A stretch of DNA of 64,000 bases from Hyphomicrobiales bacterium (GTDB lineage Bacteria; Pseudomonadota; Alphaproteobacteria; Rhizobiales; Beijerinckiaceae). Under the pieces are notes generated by a model. That model made no database searches. It worked only from the letters and a program-made list of their open reading frames with translations, and was not told where the DNA came from. This document shows positions 1 through 10,004 of this stretch, one piece after another. Positions within the stretch are counted from its first letter, which is position 1. Each line of letters opens with the position of its first letter. Position numbers and translations under genes: made by a program. The stretch covers positions 1-64,000 of the forward strand of contig JAIXTP010000007.1 of the NCBI GenBank assembly GCA_027483895.1, in the 5' to 3' direction.

Positions 1-129
1 CTCGTGGTCGGCGACGAATGGTCCGACTATCTCGAAGGCTCGAAGGACCTGATCTCCGATTGGCGCGCTCCGCTCTCCTGCGGCAACTTCAACGTGAAGA
101 CCGGCAAGTGCGGCGGCGCCGCCAAGTGA
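1..129 (+). CDS. urtA: UrtA, urea ABC transporter substrate-binding protein (C-terminal end only)
   Basis: Only the last 42 codons are in the window, ending in TGA at 127-129. The tail contains DWRAPLSCGNFNVKTGKC, which resembles the C-terminal segment of UrtA proteins (periplasmic type 1 binding proteins of the urea/amide transporter), where a Cys-Gly-Asn-Phe/Tyr-Asn stretch is followed by a second Cys. The two Cys could form a disulfide in the periplasm. The immediately following urtBCDE genes support the assignment. The start, signal peptide and ligand-binding residues lie outside the window, so only identity by context and tail can be claimed. Confidence 0.85.
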   Translation, partial: LVVGDEWSDYLEGSKDLISDWRAPLSCGNFNVKTGKCGGAAK

Positions 130-154
130 GCCGGGCCCCGACCCCCTGACGACG

Positions 155-180
155 GGGCGGGGCCGGCGACGGCCCCGCCC
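155..180 (+). terminator. strong GC stem-loop between urtA and urtB
   Basis: GGGCGGGGCC at 155-164 pairs perfectly with GGCCCCGCCC at 171-180 around a 6-nt loop (GGCGAC). It is followed by the pyrimidine tract TTCCTTTCCTTCC rather than a pure T run. It lies 26 bases after the urtA stop and 57 bases before the urtB start. I infer a partial terminator or 3' mRNA-stabilising hairpin, which would let the binding protein be made in excess over the membrane components; true intrinsic termination is less certain because the tract is interrupted by C. Confidence 0.6.
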
Positions 181-236
181 TTCCTTTCCTTCCGACAACG
201 AGAACACGCCGCCTTCGAGCGGCCCGGGAGCAGCCC

Positions 237-1838
237 ATGCGAGCGTCACGCCTCGTCGCGGTCTTCGGCCTGCTGTTCGCCTTGTTGCCCTGCGCCGTCG
301 CGGTGCGGGCGCAGGATGCCGGACCGGCCTTCGCGGACATCGCGAGCGACAATTTCAACCGCATCGAAGCGGGCATCACGGCGCTGGCCGGCAGCGGCGC
401 GCCGACCGCGGCGCCGACGCTCGAAGCGCTGGCCGAGGGGCGTCTCTTCTTCACCCCGTCGCGCGACCTTTTCCTGAAGGACAAGGCGGGCGCGACCTTC
501 GACGCGCGGACCGGCGCCGCCGTGACCGAGGCGCCCGGCGGCCTCAAGCCCGTGCGCGTGAACAACCGCATCCGCCGTGCGATCGACGCGGCGCTCGGAA
601 CCCTGACGCTGCTTTCGCCGGATCCCGCCAAGCGGCGGGCCGCGGCGGAGGCCGTGTTCAAGTCGCGCGACGCTGCGGCGCTGCCGGCGCTCGAAGCGGC
701 GCTCGCCAAGGAGCAGGACGCGGGCGTCCGCAAGCTCCTCGCCCGGGCCCGCGCGGCGGTCGTCATCGCCGACAAGTCCGCGCCCGAAGGCGCGCGCGTC
801 GCCGCCGTCGAGGTGCTCGCCGAACGCGGCGACCAGGACGTGCTCGCGCTGTTCAACACGGTGAAGGCGGATGCGCCGCCCGCGTTGAAGACCACGGTGG
901 AAGCGGGCGTCGCCGCCATCGAACGGCGCATGCAGCTGCTCGAAGGCGTGCAGAACGCTTGGTACGGCCTGTCGCTCGGCTCCGTGCTGCTGCTCGCCGC
1001 CATCGGCCTCGCGATCACCTTCGGCGTGATGGGCATCATCAACATGGCCCATGGCGAGATGGTGATGATCGGCGCTTACACGACCTTCGTGGTGCAGGAG
1101 GTGATCCGCACGCGCTTCCCCGGCCTGTTCGACTGGTCGCTCGCCATCGCCGTGCCGCTCGCCTTCCTGACCGCGGGCGCGGTCGGGCTGCTGCTCGAAC
1201 GCACCGTGATCCGCTTCCTCTACGGACGTCCGCTCGAAACGCTGCTCGCCACCTGGGGCGTGAGCCTGATGCTGCAGCAGGCCGTGCGCTCGCTGTTCGG
1301 ACCCAACAACCGCGAGGTCGGCGCGCCGGCCTTCATGAGCGGTTCGACGGAAGTCCTCGGGGTCTCCGTCGCCTACGGCCGGCTCTGGATCGTCGTGTTC
1401 GGGCTCATCGTGTTCACGGCGCTTTTCGTGGTGCTGCGCGCCACGTCCTTCGGGCTGAAGATGCGGGCCGTGACGCAGAACCGGAAGATGGCCGCCTCGA
1501 TGGGCATCCGGACGCCGTGGGTCGATGCGCTGACCTTCGCGCTCGGCTCCGGCATCGCGGGCATCGCGGGCGTGGCGCTCTCGCAGATCGACAATGTGAG
1601 CCCCAATCTCGGCCAGAGCTACATCATCGACAGCTTCATGGTCGTGGTGTTCGGGGGCGTCGGCAATCTCTGGGGGACGCTGTTCGCGGCGTTGTCGCTC
1701 GGCGTGGCCAACAAGTTCCTCGAACCCGTCGCGGGCGCGGTTCTCGGCAAGATCCTCGTGCTCGTCTTCATCATCCTCTTCATCCAGAAGCGGCCGCGGG
1801 GGCTCTTCGCCCTCAAGGGCCGGGCGGTGGAAGCATGA
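237..1838 (+). CDS. urtB: UrtB, urea ABC transporter permease
   Basis: Inner-membrane permease of the urea ABC transporter (533 residues). Residues 1-26 form a signal peptide ending in AVRAQ. Residues about 27-235 form a helical, Ala-rich soluble region that is typical of UrtB but absent from LivH. From about residue 240 a branched-chain-type permease domain follows, with multiple hydrophobic segments and the family motif NMAHGEMVMIGAY. It heterodimerises with UrtC. The ATG at 237 directly precedes the signal peptide. The stop overlaps the urtC start (ATGA at 1835-1838), so the two are translationally coupled. Confidence 0.95.
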   Translation: MRASRLVAVFGLLFALLPCAVAVRAQDAGPAFADIASDNFNRIEAGITALAGSGAPTAAPTLEALAEGRLFFTPSRDLFLKDKAGATFDARTGAAVTEAPGGLKPVRVNNRIRRAIDAALGTLTLLSPDPAKRRAAAEAVFKSRDAAALPALEAALAKEQDAGVRKLLARARAAVVIADKSAPEGARVAAVEVLAERGDQDVLALFNTVKADAPPALKTTVEAGVAAIERRMQLLEGVQNAWYGLSLGSVLLLAAIGLAITFGVMGIINMAHGEMVMIGAYTTFVVQEVIRTRFPGLFDWSLAIAVPLAFLTAGAVGLLLERTVIRFLYGRPLETLLATWGVSLMLQQAVRSLFGPNNREVGAPAFMSGSTEVLGVSVAYGRLWIVVFGLIVFTALFVVLRATSFGLKMRAVTQNRKMAASMGIRTPWVDALTFALGSGIAGIAGVALSQIDNVSPNLGQSYIIDSFMVVVFGGVGNLWGTLFAALSLGVANKFLEPVAGAVLGKILVLVFIILFIQKRPRGLFALKGRAVEA

Positions 1839-2971
1839 TCACCCTGCGTCTCCTCTCGAAGCTCGACGCCTCGGGCCGCATCTTCCTCGCCGTGCTCGCT
1901 GCCGTGACGGTGCTGGTGCCGGTGCTCAATCTGGCGCTCCCGCCCGAGTCGCCCTTCCACGTGCCGACCTATGCGATGTCGCTGCTCGGCAAATATCTCT
2001 GCTACGCGCTGCTCGCGGTCGCGCTCGATCTCGTCTGGGGCTATTGCGGCATCCTCTCGCTCGGCCACGGCGCGTTCTTCGCGCTCGGCGGCTACGCGAT
2101 GGGCATGTATCTGATGCGCCAGATCGGGCCGCGCGGCGTCTATGCGCATCCGGTCCTGCCCGACTTCATGGTCTTCCTGAACTGGCAGGAATTGCCGCTG
2201 ACCTGGTACGGCTTCCAGCACTTCCCCTATGCGGCGCTGATGGTGCTGCTGGCGCCGGGGCTTCTGGCCTTCGTCTTCGGCTGGTTCGCCTTCCGCTCGC
2301 GGGTGACGGGCGTCTATCTCTCGATCATCACGCAGGCCATGACCTATGCGCTGCTGCTCGCCTTCTTCCGGAACGACATGGGGTTCGGCGGCAACAACGG
2401 CCTGACCGACTTCAAGGACATCCTCGGCTTCAGCGTGCAGGCGCAGAGCACGCGCGCGGCGCTCTTCGCGGCTTCCGGCATCGCGCTGGCGCTCGGCTAC
2501 ATGCTGGCGCGGGCCATGGTGAACTCGGCCTACGGCAAGGTGCTGATCGCCATCCGCGATGCCGAGAGCCGGACGCGCTTCCTCGGCTATCGGGTGGAAC
2601 GCTTCAAGCTGCTCGCCTTCACGGTCTCGGCCTGCATGGCGGGCGTGGCGGGCGCGCTCTACGTGCCGCAGGTCGGCATCATCAACCCGTCGGAATTCGC
2701 GCCCGCGAATTCGATCGAGGCGGTGATCTGGGTCGCGGTGGGCGGCCGCGGCACGCTGGTGGGCGCCGCGCTCGGCGCGGTGCTCGTGAACTTCGGCAAG
2801 ACGTGGCTGACGGGGGCGCTGCCGGAGGTGTGGCTCTTCGCGCTGGGCGCGCTCTTCATCCTCGTGACGCTGTTCCTGCCCAAGGGCATCGTCGGAACCC
2901 TGCAGGCGCGGGCCCGCCGGCCGAAGGCCGCCGACGTTCCCGCCGCCCCGATCGCGGAGCCCGCCCGATGA
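1835..2971 (+). CDS. urtC: UrtC, urea ABC transporter permease
   Basis: Second inner-membrane permease of the urea transporter, 378 residues, LivM-like. The family motif YCGILSLGHGAFFALGGYAM lies around residues 69-88, and about ten hydrophobic segments follow. It pairs with UrtB to form the translocation channel. The start chosen is ATG 1835, inside the ATGA overlap with urtB; a much longer upstream extension of the frame is antisense or shadow coding. Its own stop overlaps the urtD start (ATGA at 2968-2971), continuing the tightly coupled urtBCD series. Confidence 0.95.
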   Translation: MITLRLLSKLDASGRIFLAVLAAVTVLVPVLNLALPPESPFHVPTYAMSLLGKYLCYALLAVALDLVWGYCGILSLGHGAFFALGGYAMGMYLMRQIGPRGVYAHPVLPDFMVFLNWQELPLTWYGFQHFPYAALMVLLAPGLLAFVFGWFAFRSRVTGVYLSIITQAMTYALLLAFFRNDMGFGGNNGLTDFKDILGFSVQAQSTRAALFAASGIALALGYMLARAMVNSAYGKVLIAIRDAESRTRFLGYRVERFKLLAFTVSACMAGVAGALYVPQVGIINPSEFAPANSIEAVIWVAVGGRGTLVGAALGAVLVNFGKTWLTGALPEVWLFALGALFILVTLFLPKGIVGTLQARARRPKAADVPAAPIAEPAR

Positions 2972-3738
2972 GCGCCGTCGCGAATCTGAAGCCGGACCTG
3001 ACCGATTCGATCCTCTATCTCGACGCGGTGAGCGTGACCTTCGACGGCTTCCGCGCGATCAACGGGCTGTCGCTCGTGATCGCGCGCGGCGAGATGCGCG
3101 CCGTCATCGGCCCCAACGGGGCGGGCAAGACCACGATGATGGACATCATCACCGGCAAGACGAAGCCGGATGCGGGCGACGTGCTCTATGACGGGCGCAC
3201 GGACCTGACCAAGCTCGACGAGGCGGCCATCGCCGAACTCGGGATCGGCCGCAAGTTCCAGAAGCCGACGGTGTTCGAAAGCCAGACGGTGGCGGACAAC
3301 GTGCTGCTGGCGCTCAAGGGCCCGCGCTCGGCCTTCGACGGGCTGTTCGGCCGGCGCAACCGGGTGCCGCCGGAGCGGATCGCGGAGATCCTCGAAACCG
3401 TGGGCCTCGCCGAACACGCCGAGCGGCCGGCGGGCGACCTGTCCCACGGCCAGAAGCAATGGCTCGAGATCGGCATGCTGCTGGCGCAGGACCCGAAGGT
3501 GCTGCTGGTCGACGAGCCCGTGGCCGGGATGACCGACGCCGAGACGGAGGAGACGGCGCGTCTCTTGCGCCGGATCGCGGAGGATCATGCGGTCGTCGTG
3601 GTGGAACACGACATGGCCTTCGTCCGCGCGCTGGGCTGCAAGGTCACCTGCCTGCACGAAGGCAGCGTGCTGGCCGAAGGAACCATCGACGCGGTGTCGT
3701 CCGACCCGCGGGTCATCGAAGTCTATCTGGGGCGCTGA
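2968..3738 (+). CDS. urtD: UrtD, urea ABC transporter ATP-binding protein
   Basis: Cytoplasmic ATPase of the urea transporter, 256 residues, LivG class. Walker A GPNGAGKTT is at about residues 48-56. The signature is LSHGQKQWLEIGM, followed by Walker B (VLLVDEPVAGM) and a switch His in VVEHDM. The LivG-type class lacks the usual LSGGQ, as seen here with LSHGQ. Start ATG 2968 overlaps the urtC stop; the urtE start follows the stop with one base between them. It works with UrtE as the heterodimeric motor. Confidence 0.95.
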   Translation: MSAVANLKPDLTDSILYLDAVSVTFDGFRAINGLSLVIARGEMRAVIGPNGAGKTTMMDIITGKTKPDAGDVLYDGRTDLTKLDEAAIAELGIGRKFQKPTVFESQTVADNVLLALKGPRSAFDGLFGRRNRVPPERIAEILETVGLAEHAERPAGDLSHGQKQWLEIGMLLAQDPKVLLVDEPVAGMTDAETEETARLLRRIAEDHAVVVVEHDMAFVRALGCKVTCLHEGSVLAEGTIDAVSSDPRVIEVYLGR

Positions 3739-3739
3739 G

Positions 3740-4441
3740 ATGAGCACGCTCGTCGTCGACGGCATCGACCTTCACTACGGCGCGGCGCAGGCGCTGCGCG
3801 GCGTCTCCCTCTCGGCCGAACCCGGCAAGGTGACCTGCGTGCTCGGCCGCAACGGCGTGGGCAAGACCTCGCTGATGCGCGCGATCGTCGGGCGCGAGCG
3901 CGTCTCGGCGGGCTCGATCTCGCTCGGCGGGGAGCGGATCGACGCGATGGCCTCCTATGACCGGGCGCGCAAGGGCATCGCCTTCGTGCCGCAGGGGCGC
4001 GAGATCTTCCCGCTCTTGACGGTGAAGGAAAATCTGGAGACGGGCTTCGCGCCGCTCGCGCGCAAGGACCGCTTCGTGCAGGACGAGATCTTCGACCTCT
4101 TCCCGGTGCTCAAGACCATGCTGCACCGGCGCGGCGGCGATCTTTCCGGCGGGCAGCAGCAGCAGCTCGCGATCGGCCGGGCGCTGGTGACGCGGCCGAA
4201 GGTACTGGTGCTCGACGAGCCGACCGAGGGCATCCAGCCCTCGATCATCAAGGATATCGGCCGGGCGATCGACTATCTCCGCGGCAAGGGCACGATGGCG
4301 ATCGTGCTCGTCGAACAATATTTCGAATTCGCGCGCGATCTGTGCGACAGCTATGCCGTAATGGACCGCGGGCAGGTGGTGCTTGCGGGCGACCGGGCGG
4401 GGATGGTCGAGAGCGATGTCAGACGCCGTCTCTCCGTCTGA
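3740..4441 (+). CDS. urtE: UrtE, urea ABC transporter ATP-binding protein
   Basis: Second cytoplasmic ATPase of the urea transporter, 233 residues, LivF class. Walker A GRNGVGKTS, Q-loop VPQGREIFP, signature LSGGQQQQLAIGR, Walker B VLVLDEPTEGIQPS and the switch region VLVEQYFEFA are all present. The TEGIQPSII stretch is characteristic of UrtE rather than of LivF. The start at 3740 was preferred because it lies one base after the urtD stop and gives the standard length. ureD follows after 21 bases, so transport and hydrolysis genes probably share a transcript. Confidence 0.95.
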   Translation: MSTLVVDGIDLHYGAAQALRGVSLSAEPGKVTCVLGRNGVGKTSLMRAIVGRERVSAGSISLGGERIDAMASYDRARKGIAFVPQGREIFPLLTVKENLETGFAPLARKDRFVQDEIFDLFPVLKTMLHRRGGDLSGGQQQQLAIGRALVTRPKVLVLDEPTEGIQPSIIKDIGRAIDYLRGKGTMAIVLVEQYFEFARDLCDSYAVMDRGQVVLAGDRAGMVESDVRRRLSV

Positions 4442-4462
4442 GCCGCCGGATCGGAGCGCGGC

Positions 4463-5305
4463 ATGACCGTTCCTTCCGCCTCTCTGCCCGGGCCGGTGCC
4501 GCTGATGCCCGCCTATATCCGGGCGCGCGGGCGGCTGACGGTACGCTTCGCGCCGACGCCGCGGGGGACGCGGGCGGTCGGTTTTTCCGAGACGGGCGGG
4601 TATCGGCTGAAATTTCCGCGCGCGGACGGCTGCGAGGCCATGGTGGTGAACACCGGCGGCGGCGTCGCGGGCGGGGACGGGCTGGTGCTCGAAGCCGTGT
4701 GCGAGCCGGGCGCCGCCGCGACGATCTCCACCCAATCGGCGGAAAAGATCTATCGCGCGCAGCGCGACCCGGCGCGGATCGCGGTCGATCTCGCGATCGG
4801 GGAGGGCGCGGCGCTTGCCTGGCTGCCGCAGGAAACGATCCTGTTCGACGGCGCGAAGCTCGAACGCCGCGTCGACGTCGCCATGGCCGAGGACGCGAAG
4901 CTGACGCTGTGCGAGGCGGTGGTCTGCGGCCGGTCGGCGATGGGCGAGCGCATGGAGCGCGGCCTGCTTTCCGACAAATGGTTCGTGCGGCGGGGCGGAC
5001 GGCTCGTCTATGCCGACTGCCTGCGGCTCGAAGGCGACGTGGCGGGGCGGCTCGACCGGCCGGCGGCGGGCGGCGGCGGGCAGGCCTTCGCCACGATCCT
5101 CAGGATCGCGCCCGACGCGGCCGCGCATGTCGACGCGCTGCGCGAGACGCTCGAAGGCGCGGCGCTCGACTGGGGCGTGAGCGCCTGGGACGGCGTGCTC
5201 GCGATCCGCTTCTCGGCGAAGGACGCGGCGGTGCTGCGTCGTGAACTCGTCAAGGTTCTCGCTCATTTCTCGGACTGCGCCGTTCCGCGCATCTGGGCCT
5301 GGTGA
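4463..5305 (+). CDS. ureD: UreD (UreH), urease accessory protein
   Basis: Urease maturation chaperone, 280 residues. UreD binds apo-urease first and forms the scaffold onto which UreF and UreG assemble to deliver nickel and CO2. The family hallmarks NTGGGVAGGD (about residues 56-65) and LPQETILFDGA (about residues 118-128) are intact, as is the C-terminal region ending in IWAW. The ATG at 4463 gives the usual length. It is the first urease gene after urtE and is followed closely by an unrelated acidic protein gene. Confidence 0.94.
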   Translation: MTVPSASLPGPVPLMPAYIRARGRLTVRFAPTPRGTRAVGFSETGGYRLKFPRADGCEAMVVNTGGGVAGGDGLVLEAVCEPGAAATISTQSAEKIYRAQRDPARIAVDLAIGEGAALAWLPQETILFDGAKLERRVDVAMAEDAKLTLCEAVVCGRSAMGERMERGLLSDKWFVRRGGRLVYADCLRLEGDVAGRLDRPAAGGGGQAFATILRIAPDAAAHVDALRETLEGAALDWGVSAWDGVLAIRFSAKDAAVLRRELVKVLAHFSDCAVPRIWAW

Positions 5306-5316
5306 GGAGAGACGAG

Positions 5317-5667
5317 ATGAAGACGATCCGCAGCGTGAAATGCGTTTATGCGATCGAGCGCGAGGCCTGGGCCATCGTGCTGACCTTCGACGAGGGCGAG
5401 GACAAGCGCTTCGTGATGGATCCCGAGCGGATCCCGATGTTCCTCGAAGCCGTCGATGACGCGACCGAGGCGCTCTACGACGACGCCGCCGACGAGGTGG
5501 TGCTGTCCTTCGAATATGCCGATCTTTCGGACTACGACGACTTCGACGACGAGGACGACGAGGACCTCGACGACGAAGACGAGGACGACGAAGACGAAAA
5601 CGAAGACGATGAGGACGACGACGAGGACGAGAAGGCCTCGTCGAAGAAACGGAAGAAGAGGTCATGA
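5317..5667 (+). CDS. small protein with an extreme Asp/Glu tail inside the urease operon
   Basis: 116 residues, no function recognised. Residues 1 to about 72 look like a small globular alpha/beta region ([18 protein letters not shown]...). Residues about 73-105 are almost entirely Asp/Glu, and the last residues are basic (KKRKKRS). The acidic run is encoded by GAC/GAG/GAA/GAT triplets at about 5530-5632 and is a coding low-complexity tract. ATG 5317 is preferred over an in-frame GTG at 5302 because GAGGAGA lies 6 bases upstream. The stop overlaps the ureA start (ATGA at 5664-5667), so it is co-translated with urease structural subunits. A role in holding metal or keeping apo-urease soluble is possible but is inference only. 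Confidence 0.85.
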   Translation: MKTIRSVKCVYAIEREAWAIVLTFDEGEDKRFVMDPERIPMFLEAVDDATEALYDDAADEVVLSFEYADLSDYDDFDDEDDEDLDDEDEDDEDENEDDEDDDEDEKASSKKRKKRS

Positions 5668-6284
5668 ATCTCACGCCGCGCGAGAAGGACAAGCTCTTGG
5701 TCGCCATGGCCGCCATGGTGGCGCGACGACGCCTCGAGCGCGGCGTGAAGCTCAACCATCCGGAGGCGGTGGCGCTGATCACCGATTTCGTGGTGGAGGG
5801 CGCGCGCGACGGTCGCTCCGTCGCCGAGCTGATGGAAGCGGGGGCGCACGTCATTACCGCCGATCAGGTGATGGAGGGCGTCGCGGAGATGATCCACGAC
5901 GTGCAGGTGGAGGCGACCTTCCCCGACGGGACGAAGCTCGTGACCGTGCATGAGCCGATCCGCGGCGCCTCGGGCCGCATCCAGCCCGGCGAGGTGATGA
6001 CCGCGCCCGGCGACATCGTCATGAACGAGGGCCGGGAGACGGTGACGCTCACGGTCGCGAACGTCCGCGACCGGCCGATCCAGGTGGGCAGCCACTACCA
6101 TTTCGCCGAGGCCAATCCGGGCCTCGAATTCGACCGGGCGAAGGCGCGCGGCATGCGCCTCGACATTCCTGCGGGGACGGCCGTGCGCTTCGAGCCGGGG
6201 CAGACCCGCGAGGTGCGGCTGGTGGCGCTCGGCGGAGACCGGATCGTCTACGGGTTCCGGCAGGACGTGATGGGCAAGCTCTGA
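5664..6284 (+). CDS. ureA: fused urease gamma-beta subunit (UreA-UreB)
   Basis: Structural urease subunit, 206 residues. Residues 1-100 are the gamma domain ([52 protein letters not shown]). From about residue 105 the beta domain follows ([33 protein letters not shown]). In most bacteria these are separate ureA and ureB genes; the fusion resembles the arrangement in Helicobacter and in several Rhizobiales. It assembles with UreC in the cytoplasm. Start ATG 5664 overlaps the preceding acidic-protein stop; ureC follows after 22 bases. Confidence 0.95.
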   Translation: MNLTPREKDKLLVAMAAMVARRRLERGVKLNHPEAVALITDFVVEGARDGRSVAELMEAGAHVITADQVMEGVAEMIHDVQVEATFPDGTKLVTVHEPIRGASGRIQPGEVMTAPGDIVMNEGRETVTLTVANVRDRPIQVGSHYHFAEANPGLEFDRAKARGMRLDIPAGTAVRFEPGQTREVRLVALGGDRIVYGFRQDVMGKL

Positions 6285-6306
6285 GAGCGCGCAGGGAGAA
6301 CACACG

Positions 6307-8019
<1,713 letters not shown>

Positions 8020-8046
8020 AATGGGACGGTTGCGAGGAGGTTCGCG

Positions 8047-8517
8047 ATGGCCGACCCTGCCCTGAAGCGCCCGGACGAGCCGGGTCTGTACGAGCGTGAT
8101 TTCTACGAATGGTCGCAGGGCATGGCGCGCGCGCTGCGCGAGGGCCGTCTCGGTGATCTCGACATCGAGAACGTCGCCGAGGAAATCGAGAGCTTGGGCC
8201 GCAGCGACAAGAGAGAAATCGGGAACAGGTTGGGCGTATTGCTCGTCCACCTTCTGAAATGGCGCTTTCAGGCCGAGGCACGGTCGAGCGGTTGGTGGGG
8301 GACGATCCTCACGCAGCGCGACGGCATTCGTGCACTGATCGAGGAAAGCCCGAGCCTGCGGCGGCATCCGGCGGGCGTGCTCGCGAAGGAATACCAGCAA
8401 GCCCGAAAGGTCGCCGCCATCGAGACCGGCCTGCCGATCGAGACCTTCCCGGAACTCTGCCCGTTCCGGATCGAGCAGGTGCTCGACGACGACTTCCTGC
8501 CTCAAAGCGATCGATAG
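8047..8517 (+). CDS. DUF29 family protein inserted in the urease operon
   Basis: 156 residues. The N-terminus [20 protein letters not shown] followed by [20 protein letters not shown] and [11 protein letters not shown] is the DUF29 pattern, a small all-helical family common in cyanobacteria and alphaproteobacteria with no established biochemical role. A near-perfect Shine-Dalgarno sequence GAGGAGG at 8034-8040 lies 6 bases before ATG 8047. It sits between ureC and ureE in the same direction, with 27 and 71 bases on either side, so it is probably co-transcribed. DUF29 genes are often scattered and sometimes multicopy; whether this one serves urease or is a passenger is unknown. Confidence 0.85.
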   Translation: MADPALKRPDEPGLYERDFYEWSQGMARALREGRLGDLDIENVAEEIESLGRSDKREIGNRLGVLLVHLLKWRFQAEARSSGWWGTILTQRDGIRALIEESPSLRRHPAGVLAKEYQQARKVAAIETGLPIETFPELCPFRIEQVLDDDFLPQSDR

Positions 8518-8588
8518 GCCGCGCATCGCCCGGCGAGCGCTGTTATCGTCGCGATCACGCACAAACGAAGAGACGAGAAGACCAACCC

Positions 8589-9314
8589 ATGCTCCGCGCC
8601 GCATCCGTCGTCCGCAAGCCCGCCGTGAAGGCCGAAAAGGTGATCGATACCGTGGTGCTCGACCATGACGGCCGGCACAAGCGGCGCATCCTGCTGTCGG
8701 GCAAGGGCGGAACCGCCTTTCTGATGGATCTCGACAAGGCGACCGTGCTCGACGACGGCGATGCGCTGAAGCTCGAGGACGGACGGCTGATCGCGGTGGA
8801 AGCCGCGCCCGAAAAGCTCTTGGAGATCACGGCGGAGAACCCGCTGCGACTGCTGCGGACCGCGTGGCACATCGGCAACCGGCACACGCCCGCCGAGATC
8901 ACGGCCGAGGCGATCTATATCGAGGACGACCACGTGCTCGCCGAAATGATCCGCGGACAGGGCTGCGCCATCCGGCATGTCGAGCGCCCGTTCCGGCCCG
9001 AGCGCGGGGCCTATGACCACGGCCATGCGCATGCGCACGACCACGACCATGCGCACGGCGCGTCCTGCGGCTGCGGCCACGACCACGGCCACGATCATCA
9101 TCACCACGATCACGAGCACGGCCACGCCCATGCCGCGGGCGGGTCATGCTGCGGCGGCGCGCATGCGCACGGCCATGAGCACGCGCACGACCACGGCCAT
9201 GGTCACGAGCACGAGCACGAGCACGAGCATCATGCCAACGAGCACGGATCGTCCTGCGGATGCGGGCATGATCACGGGCACGGGCACCACCATCACGACC
9301 ACAAGCATGGCTGA
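8589..9314 (+). CDS. ureE: UreE, urease nickel metallochaperone with very long His/Cys tail
   Basis: Nickel-binding chaperone that delivers Ni(II) to the UreDFG-apourease complex; 241 residues. Residues 1-140 are the UreE N-terminal and metal-binding domains ([25 protein letters not shown], ending at [10 protein letters not shown]). Residues about 143-241 are a low-complexity tail with roughly 40 His and three Cys pairs (SCGCG, SCCGG, SCGCG). It includes two near-identical blocks of the type [16 protein letters not shown]. Klebsiella UreE has a shorter His-rich tail. The tail may store nickel or bind zinc. The stop lies 8 bases inside ureF. ATG 8589 fits family length. Confidence 0.95.
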   Translation: MLRAASVVRKPAVKAEKVIDTVVLDHDGRHKRRILLSGKGGTAFLMDLDKATVLDDGDALKLEDGRLIAVEAAPEKLLEITAENPLRLLRTAWHIGNRHTPAEITAEAIYIEDDHVLAEMIRGQGCAIRHVERPFRPERGAYDHGHAHAHDHDHAHGASCGCGHDHGHDHHHHDHEHGHAHAAGGSCCGGAHAHGHEHAHDHGHGHEHEHEHEHHANEHGSSCGCGHDHGHGHHHHDHKHG

Positions 9315-9987
9315 TGCGGGGTCCCTGCCGCTGATGGTCTGGCTGTCCCCGGCCTTTCCGGTCGGGGCCTTCGCCTATTCCCACGGGCTCGAATGGGCGG
9401 TGGAGCAGGGCGAGGTGACGGATGCCGAGACCTGCCGCGGCTGGATCGCCGATCTCCTCGCCTTCGGATCGGGTCGCAACGACGCGGTGCTGCTGGCCGC
9501 CGCTTGGCGTGCCGCCGCGGCGCGGGACGATGCCGCGTTGCATGCCGCGGCGGAGCTCGCGGCCGCGTTGCAGCCTTCGCTCGAACGGCGGCTGGAGACG
9601 ACCGCGCAGGGCAACGCCTTCGTGACGGCGGTGCGCGCGGCCTGGCCGACGGAGACGGTGGAGCGGCTGAAGGGCGCGTGGGACGGCGACGTCGCCTATC
9701 CCGTCGCGCTCGGCACGGCGGCCGCCGGACACGGGATCGGCCTGCGCGCGACGCTCGACGCCTTTCTGCTGGGTTTCGTCTCCAACATCGTCTCGGCCGT
9801 GGTGCGGCTGGGCCCCATCGGGCAGACCGACGGCCAGCGCATTCTCGCGGCGCTGATGCCCGCGATCGCCGAGACGGCGGCCTTCGCCGAGGCCTCGACG
9901 CTCGACGATCTCGGCGCCTGCGCCTTCCGCTCCGACATCGCCTCCATGCGGCACGAGACGCAATACACGCGTCTCTTCCGCTCCTGA
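9307..9987 (+). CDS. ureF: UreF, urease accessory protein
   Basis: GTPase-regulating subunit of the urease activation complex, 226 residues, all-helical. Hallmarks are [20 protein letters not shown] near the N-terminus and the C-terminal segment with [10 protein letters not shown] and [18 protein letters not shown]. UreF links UreD-urease to UreG and gates nickel delivery. The chosen ATG 9307 overlaps the end of the ureE His-tail by 8 bases. Starts further upstream in the same frame would translate the His-tail DNA out of frame and were discarded. ureG follows after 17 bases. Confidence 0.93.
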   Translation: MADAGSLPLMVWLSPAFPVGAFAYSHGLEWAVEQGEVTDAETCRGWIADLLAFGSGRNDAVLLAAAWRAAAARDDAALHAAAELAAALQPSLERRLETTAQGNAFVTAVRAAWPTETVERLKGAWDGDVAYPVALGTAAAGHGIGLRATLDAFLLGFVSNIVSAVVRLGPIGQTDGQRILAALMPAIAETAAFAEASTLDDLGACAFRSDIASMRHETQYTRLFRS

Positions 9988-10004
9988 CCTTCGAGGATCC
10001 TTCG

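Noticed and set aside
89-1045. Long minus-strand open frame of 318 codons opposite urtB
   Set aside because: It is an antisense shadow created by high GC third positions; composition is Ser/Ala/Arg-rich without any domain, while urtB on the plus strand is a clear gene.
5456-5953. Thr/Arg-rich open frame across the acidic-protein tail
   Set aside because: A frame-shifted reading of the GAC/GAG run; the Asp/Glu frame has the ribosome binding site and the ATGA overlap with ureA.
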